Positions 12,280-17,598 of a stretch of 17,598 nucleotides of DNA are shown here, piece by piece. The stretch is from Kutzneria sp036403095 (GTDB lineage Bacteria; Actinomycetota; Actinomycetes; Mycobacteriales; Pseudonocardiaceae), in the NCBI GenBank assembly GCA_036403095.1, contig DASWRQ010000071.1, forward strand, positions 1 through 17,598, written 5' to 3'. Position 1 is the first letter of the stretch, and each line of letters opens with the position of its first letter. The translations under genes and the position numbers were made by a program. Below the pieces are notes generated by a model that ran no database searches, was not told where the DNA came from, and worked only from the letters and a program-made list of their open reading frames with translations.

Positions 12280-12285
12280 ACGCTA
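12280..12285 (-). promoter_or_regulatory. TAGCGT -10 element of the kinase/regulator operon
   Basis: Read on the minus strand, TAGCGT ends 7 nt before the GTG at 12272; no Shine-Dalgarno sequence is present. No clear -35 is found, as expected if an activator is needed. Confidence 0.5.
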
Positions 12286-12334
12286 CGACATCGGCCGCCG
12301 CCCCGCGTACGTCACGAGGCGGCAAAACGAACTA

Positions 12335-12350
12335 CGTTCCACGTGGAACG
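12335..12350. promoter_or_regulatory. parS-like palindrome, candidate ParB-binding site
   Basis: CGTTCCACGTGGAACG is a perfect 16-bp palindrome. The inner 14 bases match the bacterial parS consensus TGTTNCACGTGNAACA exactly; only the outermost T/A pair is C/G here. It is intergenic, 5 bp beyond the GGT stop and 63 bp before the kinase start. In Streptomyces, parS sites cluster around oriC, so the window may be origin-proximal. A transcription-factor operator for the kinase operon is the alternative. Confidence 0.65.
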
Positions 12351-12354
12351 ACGG

Positions 12355-14151
12355 TCAGCGCCCGACGGCGTAGCCCTGCATGCCACGGGCGTTGGCCGCG
12401 CCGTACAGCAGGCCGGTCGCCGGGTCGCGGGACACCGCGGACAGTCGGCCCAGCGCCCACTCGCCGGCGTCCACAACCCGGTGACCACGGGCCCGCAGGT
12501 CCGCAAAGGACTGAGCGCCGAGCCGCGACTCCGCGACCAACTCACCGGGCTGCCAGCTGCGCGGATAGAACGACAGCGGGAACGCGGCGGAGTGCCACAT
12601 CGGCGCGTCGATCGAGGCCTGGAGGTTCAGCCCGCCGACCGTGTGGGCCAGCCAGAAGCACAGCTGCCACTGGTCCTGTTGGTCACCGCCGGGGGTGCCG
12701 AAGGCCAGCGGTGCGCCGTCCCGCAGGGCCAGCGACGGGCTCAGCGTGGTGCGCGGGCGCTTGCCCGGCACGAGCGAGGCCGGCAGCCCCTCTTCCAGCC
12801 AGAACATCTGGGCCCGGCTGCCGAGCGCGAAGCCCAGCGACGGGATCGTCGGCGACGACTGGAGCCAGCCGCCGGACGGCGTCACCGAGATGACGTTGCC
12901 CCAGCGGTCCACCACGTCGATGTGCACGGTGTCGCCGCGCATCTGGCCCTCACGGGTCACCGTCGGCTCGCCGACCGCCGCGTTCATCGGCGACTCGCCG
13001 CCGCCGACGCCCCGTCCTTCGGCGATGTACGACGGCAGCCGCGGCGTGCGGCCGCCCGGCGAGCCCGGCCGCAGCTCCAACGACGCCGTGTCCTCGATCA
13101 ACGCCAGCCGTGAAGCCGTGTACTCGGCGGAAAGCAGGTCAGCCATCGGCACCTCGGCGCTGTCGCCGTACCAGGCCTCGCGGTCGGCGAAGGCCAGCTT
13201 CGCCACCTCGATCGCGAGGTGCACGGTCTCCGCGGTCGGCACGCCGTCCACGTACGCCAGCCGGTCCCGCAGCTCGTGCAGCATCAACACCTGCTGCGCC
13301 AGCGTCGGCCCCTGGCTCCACGGCCCGCACTTGGCCAGCGTCCGATCCCCGACCTGCACGGTCACCGGATCCTCGTAGCTCGCCGACCAGGACGCCATGT
13401 CCTGCCCCGTCAGCACCCCCGCGTGGTCGCGGCCGGAGTCGTCACGATGCGGCTTGCGACTGAACGCCTCGATCTCCTCGGCGACAAAGCCTTGGTACCA
13501 CGCCTTTCGAGCCGCCTCGATCTGCGCTTCCCGTTCCCCACCAACGGATTCCGCCTCGCGCAGCAGCCGCTCCCAGGTGTCGGCGAGCGCCGGGTTGCGG
13601 AACAGCGCGCCGGCCTTGGGCACCTCGCCGCCGGGCAGCCACAGCTCGGCCGACGTCGGCCAGTGCTCGGCGAACAGCTGCCGGACGCCCTCGATCGTGG
13701 CCGGAATCCGCTCCACCAAAGGAAATCCGCCGCGCGCGTAGCCAATCGCGTAGTCCAGCACGTCTCGCAGCGACTTGGTGCCGTGATCCCGCAGCAACGT
13801 CAGCCAGCCGTCCCACGCGCCCGGCACCACCGCGGCCAGCAAACCGCTGCCCGGAACCAGATCCAGGCCCTGGTCCCGGTAGTGCTCGATGGTCGCGCCG
13901 GCCGGTGCCACGCCCTGCGCGCACAGCACTTTCGGCGTCGGGTCGGCGGCCGTCGCGAAGATCGCCGGCATGTCGCCGCCCGGGCCGACCAGATGCGGCT
14001 CCACCACCTGCAACACGAAGCCGGCCGCGACCGCGGCGTCGAACGCGTTGCCGCCCGACTCCAGCACCGCCATGCCGGCGGCGGAGGCGAGCCAGTGGGT
14101 GGACGCGACCATGCCGACCGTGCCGATCAGCTCCGGGCGAGTGGTGAACAT
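12355..14151 (-). CDS. ggt: Gamma-glutamyltransferase family protein
   Basis: A 598-aa Ntn-hydrolase precursor related to gamma-glutamyltranspeptidase, which cleaves gamma-glutamyl bonds of glutathione-like compounds. Family marks are GMVASTHWLASAAGMAVLESGGNAFDAAVAA near the N-terminus (in part, 13-43) and GPGGD (57-60). The autocleavage site is GDTVHIDVVDRWGNVIS, with Thr408 as the new N-terminal nucleophile, followed by a TPSGG motif (424-428) and GTPGGDQQDQWQL. Self-processing would give subunits of about 407 and 191 residues. No signal peptide is present, so it should stay in the cytoplasm, unlike classical periplasmic GGT. Actinomycetes lack glutathione and use mycothiol, so the substrate may be another gamma-glutamyl compound (inference). 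The ATG at 14151 lies 7 nt after the UDP-glucose dehydrogenase stop, with a GGGGG run close upstream. Confidence 0.93.
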   Translation of the reverse strand: MFTTRPELIGTVGMVASTHWLASAAGMAVLESGGNAFDAAVAAGFVLQVVEPHLVGPGGDMPAIFATAADPTPKVLCAQGVAPAGATIEHYRDQGLDLVPGSGLLAAVVPGAWDGWLTLLRDHGTKSLRDVLDYAIGYARGGFPLVERIPATIEGVRQLFAEHWPTSAELWLPGGEVPKAGALFRNPALADTWERLLREAESVGGEREAQIEAARKAWYQGFVAEEIEAFSRKPHRDDSGRDHAGVLTGQDMASWSASYEDPVTVQVGDRTLAKCGPWSQGPTLAQQVLMLHELRDRLAYVDGVPTAETVHLAIEVAKLAFADREAWYGDSAEVPMADLLSAEYTASRLALIEDTASLELRPGSPGGRTPRLPSYIAEGRGVGGGESPMNAAVGEPTVTREGQMRGDTVHIDVVDRWGNVISVTPSGGWLQSSPTIPSLGFALGSRAQMFWLEEGLPASLVPGKRPRTTLSPSLALRDGAPLAFGTPGGDQQDQWQLCFWLAHTVGGLNLQASIDAPMWHSAAFPLSFYPRSWQPGELVAESRLGAQSFADLRARGHRVVDAGEWALGRLSAVSRDPATGLLYGAANARGMQGYAVGR

Positions 14152-14158
14152 GCCCCCA

Positions 14159-15475
14159 TCAGATCACGGCGGCGAGGGAATTTCCCACGTCCAGATGACC
14201 CCGCCCCACGCCCCACCAGGTCAGGCCGCAACGCCGCAACGCGTCCGGGTCCAGGTGGTTGCGGGTGTCGACCACGACGGAGCCGGCGGCCAGCTCGCCG
14301 ATCCGCGACCAGTCCAGGCCGCGGAACTCCGGCCATTCGGTCAGCACCACCACCGTGTCGGCGTCCTTGGCCACCTCGTACGCGTCGGACACCACCCGGA
14401 CGCTGTCGACCTCGTGGGCGGCGATGCCCGGGTCGTAGCCGGTGAGTTCGGCCCCCTCGGCCCGCAGCAGCGCCGCCACGGCCAGTGCCGGCGAGTCACG
14501 CAGGTCGTTGGTGCCGGCTTTGAAGGCCAGGCCCAGCAGGCCGATCCGGCTGCCCCGCAGCCGCCCGCCGGCCGCCTCGCGGATCTTGGCCACGATCAGC
14601 TCACGCTGGTGGCTGTTGGTGTCGATAGTGGCCTGTAGCAACGAGAAGTCGTAGCCGACGGCCGCCGCGACCTGGAGCAACGCCTGGGTGTCCTTAGGCA
14701 GGCACGAGCCACCCCAACCCGGTCCGGGCTGCAGGAAGGACTGGCCGATGCGGCGGTCGTAGCCCATGCCCTCGGTCACGTCGGCGACATCGGCCCCCAG
14801 CCGCTCGCACAGCTCGGCGATCGCGTTGACGTAGGACAGCTTCATGGCCAGGAAGCAGTTGGCCGCGTACTTGACCATCTCGGCGCTGGCCGCGTCGGTC
14901 AGCACGGTCGGCGCGCCCAGCCGGGAGTACAGGGCGGCGACCCGCTCGGCCGCGTCCTGGCTGTCGCAGCCGACGACGATGCGGTCCGGGTTGAGGAAGT
15001 CGTGCACCGCCGTGCCCTCGCGCAGGAACTCCGGGTTGGACACCACCGGCACGTCCTTGCGCTTGAGCAGGCCGGACACCCGGGCCGCGGTGCCAACCGG
15101 CACCGTCGACTTGTTCACCACGATGCTGCCAACCGGCAGCATGGTGCGCACCTCGGCGATCACCGACTCCACCGCGGCGAGGTCGGCCGCGCCGCCCTGG
15201 CCCATCGGCGTCGGCACACACAGGAACACCACCTCGGCGTCACCGACCGCGGCCGCCGCACCCACCACGAACTCCAGCCGGCCGCCGGCCTGGCCCTCGG
15301 CCACCAGCTCGGCCAGCCGCGGCTCCAGGATCGTCACCCGGCCGGCGCGCAACCGCGCCACCTTGGCCACGTCCACGTCCGCGCACACCACGTGGTGCCC
15401 GAGCGAGGCCAGACAGGCCCCCGTGGTCAGACCGACGTACCCGGTCCCGATCACCGCGATTCGACGAGCGAACAC
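14159..15475 (-). CDS. ugd: UDP-glucose/GDP-mannose 6-dehydrogenase
   Basis: A 438-aa NAD-dependent enzyme that oxidises a sugar nucleotide, most likely UDP-glucose to UDP-glucuronate, in two steps. The N-terminal Rossmann fold has GTGYVG (10-15), then CVPTP (86-90) and NKSTVPVGTA (121-130). The central part has NPEFLREGTAVHDFLNPDR (147-165) and Lys202 in EMVKYAANCF. The catalytic cysteine is Cys258 in GPGWGGSCLPKD (251-262). The C-terminal UDP-binding domain (FKAGTNDLRDSPA) is complete. The true start is the GTG at 15475, giving VFARRIAVIGTGYVG; the open frame upstream to 15754 has no family similarity. No strong Shine-Dalgarno sequence is seen. UDP-glucuronate would feed envelope polysaccharide or glycosylation; no other sugar genes are nearby. 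Cotranscribed with ggt. Confidence 0.95.
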   Translation of the reverse strand: MFARRIAVIGTGYVGLTTGACLASLGHHVVCADVDVAKVARLRAGRVTILEPRLAELVAEGQAGGRLEFVVGAAAAVGDAEVVFLCVPTPMGQGGAADLAAVESVIAEVRTMLPVGSIVVNKSTVPVGTAARVSGLLKRKDVPVVSNPEFLREGTAVHDFLNPDRIVVGCDSQDAAERVAALYSRLGAPTVLTDAASAEMVKYAANCFLAMKLSYVNAIAELCERLGADVADVTEGMGYDRRIGQSFLQPGPGWGGSCLPKDTQALLQVAAAVGYDFSLLQATIDTNSHQRELIVAKIREAAGGRLRGSRIGLLGLAFKAGTNDLRDSPALAVAALLRAEGAELTGYDPGIAAHEVDSVRVVSDAYEVAKDADTVVVLTEWPEFRGLDWSRIGELAAGSVVVDTRNHLDPDALRRCGLTWWGVGRGHLDVGNSLAAVI

Positions 15476-15503
15476 CTCGCACCACCCCGACCTGGTCGCA
15501 GGA

Positions 15504-15536
15504 GCCTCCGCAGCCGACGTTCGCAGGCGGAGTTGA
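15504..15536. repeat. Imperfect inverted repeat upstream of ugd
   Basis: CTCCGC and GCGGAG arms around GCAGCCGACGTTCGCAG lie about 35-60 bp upstream of the ugd start in the divergent gap with the aldo/keto reductase. It could be an operator or leader hairpin. I found no -10 box for ugd with confidence. Confidence 0.3.
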
Positions 15537-15594
15537 CGGGCCCGCAGGCTTAGGCCGTACAGGTGGTGAACACCCGGTGGCGCTACCCGAGGTT

Positions 15595-15600
15595 TAGGGT
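15595..15600 (+). promoter_or_regulatory. TAGGGT -10 element of the aldo/keto reductase gene
   Basis: TAGGGT ends 8 nt before the GTG at 15609 and there is no Shine-Dalgarno sequence. The same hexamer is used by the zinc-ribbon gene at 7485-7480. Confidence 0.5.
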
Positions 15601-15608
15601 GACCGCCC

Positions 15609-16571
15609 GTGGAGCAACGTCGCCTCGGGCATTCCGGTCTTGTCGTCAGCACAGTGGGCCTCGGCTGCAACAACCTGGGCCGACCCGGCACCTCGACGGA
15701 GACGCTGGCCGGGGCCCGCGCCGTGGTGGAAGCCGCGCTGGACAACGGAATCACCTTCTTCGACGTGGCCGACGTCTACGGCGCGCCGCGCGGCCGCAGC
15801 GAGGAGCTGCTGGGGCAAGCGCTGTCCGGCCGTCGCGAGCACGCCGTCATCGCGACCAAGTTCGGCGTGGACATGCAGGGCGTTAACGGCCCCGACTTCG
15901 GCGCCCGCGGCTCCCGACGGTACGTGCGGCGGGCGGTCGAGTCCTCGCTGCGGCGGCTGAACACCGACTGGATCGACCTGTACCAGCTACACCGGCCGGA
16001 TCCGCGCACGCCGCTGGCCGAGACGCTGTCCGTGCTGGACGATCTCGTGCACGAGGGCAAGATCCGCTACGTCGGCCACTGCAACCTGGCCGGCTGGCAG
16101 ATCGCCGACGCGTCCTGGACCGCGCAGACCGAGCACGTGGCCGCCCCGGTGTCGGCGCAGAACCACTACTCGCTGCTGGAGCGGGAGGTGGAGCGCGAGG
16201 TGCTGCCGGCCTGCGGTCGCTTCGGGTTGGGGCTGCTGCCGTACTTCCCGCTGGCCAACGGGCTGCTCACCGGCAAGTACCGGCAGGAGGGCGAGCCACC
16301 GGCCGGCTCCCGGCTGTCCGGTCGGGAGCGGCTGCTGTCCGAGGCGCCGTGGGACCGGATCGAGAAGCTGCGGGCCTTCGCCGAGGAGCGGGACGCGCCG
16401 ATGGTGCGGCTGGCCATCGGCTGGCTGGCCGCGCAGCCCACCGTCGCCTCGGTGATCTGCGGCGCGACCAGTCCGGAGCAGGTGCGGTCCAACGCCCGCG
16501 CCGGCGAGTTCGCGCTCAGCCCCGCCGACCTGGACCTGCTGGACGAGATATGCCCACCGGGTCGTCGCTGA
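15609..16571 (+). CDS. Aldo/keto reductase
   Basis: A 320-aa NADPH-dependent oxidoreductase of the (beta/alpha)8 AKR family. The catalytic tetrad is visible: Asp52 and Tyr57 (FFDVADVYG), Lys84 (VIATKFG) and His128 (DLYQLHRPD). The start MEQRRLGHSGLVVSTVGLGC and the RRLNTDWIDLYQLH segment are typical of the YajO/YghZ-like branch. The cofactor loop near the C-terminus reads VICGATSPEQVRSNARA. The physiological substrate (an aldehyde or ketone) cannot be deduced. The GTG at 15609 gives the normal N-terminus; TAGGGT 8 nt upstream suggests a leaderless mRNA. It diverges from ugd and is followed by a weak hairpin at 16620-16634. Confidence 0.95.
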   Translation: MEQRRLGHSGLVVSTVGLGCNNLGRPGTSTETLAGARAVVEAALDNGITFFDVADVYGAPRGRSEELLGQALSGRREHAVIATKFGVDMQGVNGPDFGARGSRRYVRRAVESSLRRLNTDWIDLYQLHRPDPRTPLAETLSVLDDLVHEGKIRYVGHCNLAGWQIADASWTAQTEHVAAPVSAQNHYSLLEREVEREVLPACGRFGLGLLPYFPLANGLLTGKYRQEGEPPAGSRLSGRERLLSEAPWDRIEKLRAFAEERDAPMVRLAIGWLAAQPTVASVICGATSPEQVRSNARAGEFALSPADLDLLDEICPPGRR

Positions 16572-16619
16572 GTGTGATGCTGGTCATCCCCCGGTAGGAC
16601 GCCGGAACGGCACCTGCGG

Positions 16620-16634
16620 CCGACGCGGTGTCGG
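16620..16634 (+). terminator. Small hairpin CCGAC-GCGGT-GTCGG
   Basis: A 5-bp stem with a 5-nt loop, 48 nt after the aldo/keto reductase stop and without a T-run. Possibly a weak terminator. Confidence 0.3.
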
Positions 16635-16659
16635 ACCACCGCCGCGCACCCTTGTTGCC

Positions 16660-16773
16660 ATGGAACTTCTGCAGATCGCGGGTCTGTTCGTGGGTGGCGC
16701 GCTGGTGGTGGCCCTGCCGCTGCTGGTGATGCTGCGGCTGATGCAGGGCCCCTCCGACCGACACGACGTCTGA
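16660..16773 (+). CDS. 37-aa single-helix membrane protein
   Basis: A short ORF from ATG 16660. The product starts MELLQIAGLFVGGALVVALP; residues 4-28 form one membrane helix, followed by a short polar tail (MQGPSDRHDV). Third codon positions are nearly all G or C, and hydrophobic residues are confined to one segment, which argues for real coding. No Shine-Dalgarno or TANNNT box is seen before the ATG, which lowers confidence. It lies between the aldo/keto reductase and the SDR gene, 26 nt before the latter's start, in the same direction. Its overall plan (short helix then a tail with PSDR) resembles the 33-aa protein at 8045, whose tail is KPSDR. Confidence 0.5.
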   Translation: MELLQIAGLFVGGALVVALPLLVMLRLMQGPSDRHDV

Positions 16774-16787
16774 TCGATACAGCAGGT

Positions 16788-16793
16788 TAGCCT
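16788..16793 (+). promoter_or_regulatory. TAGCCT -10 element of the SDR gene
   Basis: TAGCCT ends 6 nt before the ATG at 16800, identical in sequence and spacing to the box before the 2371 gene. No Shine-Dalgarno sequence intervenes. Confidence 0.5.
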
Positions 16794-16799
16794 CGCCGA

Positions 16800-17558
16800 A
16801 TGCAGATCTCTGACAACGCGGCGATCGTGACCGGTGGGGCTTCCGGGCTGGGCGGGGCGACCGCGCGGGCGCTGGCCGCCCGTGGCGCCAAGGTGTTCGC
16901 ACTCGACCTGCCCAAGGCCGTCGCCAACGCCGAGGCCGTCGACGGCGTGACCTACGTCGAGGCGGACGTCACCAGCCCCGAGCAGGTGCAGGCCGCGGTG
17001 AACACCGTGGTCGCCGCCGGTGCGCCGTTGCGCATCACGGTGAACTGCGCGGGGGTGGGCACCGCCGGTCGGATCGTGGGCAAGAACGGCCCGCACGACC
17101 TGGACACGTACCGGAAGGTCATCGAGGTCAACCTGATCGGCACGTTCAACGTGCTGCGGCTGGCCGCCGAGGCCATCGCCAAGACCCCGGCGCTGGCGGA
17201 CAACCAGCGCGGCGTCGTGATCAACACCGCCTCCGTGGCCGCGTTCGACGGCCAGATCGGGCAGGCCGCGTACTCCTCGTCCAAGGGCGGCGTCGTCGGT
17301 CTCACCCTGCCGGCCGCCCGCGAGCTGGCCTCCTCCGGCATCCGCGTGATGACCATCGCCCCCGGCATCATCGACACCCCGATGCTGGCCGGCGTCTCCG
17401 ACGAGTTCCGCGCGGGCCTGGCCGCCGGCGTGCCGTTCCCCAAGCGCCTCGGCCGTCCCGACGAGTACGCCCAGCTGGCGGTGGCCATCGTCGAGCACGA
17501 CTACCTCAACGGCGAGGTCATCCGCATGGACGGCTCGCTGCGCATGGCGCCGCGCTAG
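16800..17558 (+). CDS. SDR-family dehydrogenase, HSD10/3-hydroxyacyl-CoA dehydrogenase type
   Basis: A 252-aa classical short-chain dehydrogenase. It has the NAD(H) motif TGGASGLG (11-18), the acidic residue after strand 2 (ALDLP, Asp36) that favours NAD over NADP, and NCAG (82-85). The catalytic tetrad is Asn111, Ser145, Tyr158 and Lys162 (YSSSK at 158-162). The C-terminal segment FPKRLGRPDEYAQLAVAIVEHD followed by LNGEVIRMDGSLRMAPR is the mark of the HSD17B10-like branch, which oxidises 3-hydroxyacyl-CoA or 3-hydroxy-2-methylbutyryl-CoA in fatty acid and isoleucine breakdown. That substrate assignment is by family. The ATG at 16800 is fixed by the TAGCCT box and the family N-terminus. No beta-oxidation partners are adjacent. 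Confidence 0.95.
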   Translation: MQISDNAAIVTGGASGLGGATARALAARGAKVFALDLPKAVANAEAVDGVTYVEADVTSPEQVQAAVNTVVAAGAPLRITVNCAGVGTAGRIVGKNGPHDLDTYRKVIEVNLIGTFNVLRLAAEAIAKTPALADNQRGVVINTASVAAFDGQIGQAAYSSSKGGVVGLTLPAARELASSGIRVMTIAPGIIDTPMLAGVSDEFRAGLAAGVPFPKRLGRPDEYAQLAVAIVEHDYLNGEVIRMDGSLRMAPR

Positions 17559-17598
17559 TCGCCGGGCAGCTGTCCGAACAGGACGAATTGTCGTTTCG
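17555..17598 (-). CDS. Possible C-terminal 13 codons of a convergent gene
   Basis: On the minus strand, one frame entering from the right edge reads KRQFVLFGQLPGD and ends in TAG at 17557-17555, overlapping the SDR stop codon by 2 nt. Nine of 13 codons end in G or C and the peptide looks protein-like, but 13 codons are too few to prove a gene. No family can be assigned. Confidence 0.3.
   Translation of the reverse strand, partial: KRQFVLFGQLPGD

Noticed and set aside
13219..14445. Plus-strand frame opposite ggt and ugd
   Set aside because: It crosses the junction of two well-supported minus-strand genes and has no recognisable domain.
1..17598. CRISPR array, insertion sequence, phage genes, toxin-antitoxin or defence island
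   Set aside because: No regular direct repeats, transposase, integrase or defence domains were seen on either strand.

Overview
The window comes from the chromosome of a high-G+C actinomycete. Codon third positions are mostly G or C, and the genes include an ECF sigma factor with a fused zinc-finger and membrane tail, a NarL/DesK-type two-component pair and a DasR-type operator in front of a chitinase. A member of the Pseudonocardiales is a reasonable guess from the style of the proteins, but that is inference. I see no prophage, insertion sequence, CRISPR array or biosynthetic cluster. It reads as a chromosomal region of small independent transcription units.

Layout. 1-513 (minus): the first 24 codons of an Fpg/Nei-family DNA glycosylase follow a small two-helix membrane protein gene. 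636-2129 (minus): ECF sigma factor fused to a zinc-finger anti-sigma-like domain, membrane helices and a Thr/Pro-rich tail. 2371-2757 (plus): small conserved protein. 2802-2874: tRNA-Gly(GCC) with its own promoter and two downstream hairpins. 3096-5073 (minus): unknown 108-aa protein and a secreted GH18 chitinase with two DasR-like operators in its promoter. 5219-6776 (minus): YiaA/B-like membrane protein, conserved hypothetical and alpha/beta hydrolase, in a tight operon. 6832-7473 (minus): zinc-ribbon protein. 7474-8044: a 571-bp gene-free stretch with a CRP-like palindrome and several hairpins. 8045-9281 (plus): three small genes of unknown function, two of them membrane-anchored. 9087-9818 (minus): GNAT acetyltransferase. 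9877-10550 (plus): MerR regulator overlapping a thioredoxin gene. 10534-12272 (minus): response regulator and sensor kinase. 12335-12350: a parS-like palindrome. 12355-15475 (minus): UDP-glucose dehydrogenase followed by a gamma-glutamyltransferase. 15609-17558 (plus): aldo/keto reductase, small membrane ORF and an HSD10-like dehydrogenase. A convergent gene may end at the right edge.

The clearest regulatory readings are three. First, DasR-type control of the chitinase fits the N-acetylglucosamine/chitin regulon known from Streptomyces. Second, the same start architecture recurs at eight genes: a TANNNT hexamer 6-8 nt before the start codon with no clear Shine-Dalgarno sequence, which predicts leaderless transcripts. 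Third, a 16-bp palindrome matches the core of the ParB-binding parS consensus and would hint at an origin-proximal position.

I do not see a clearly undescribed multi-gene system. The best candidates for new biology are the one-protein sigma/anti-sigma sensor, the 46-nt MerR/thioredoxin overlap with a Cys-rich tail, the small 8045-8547 gene set behind a structured upstream region, and the run-on of the 8547 gene into the antisense of its neighbour.
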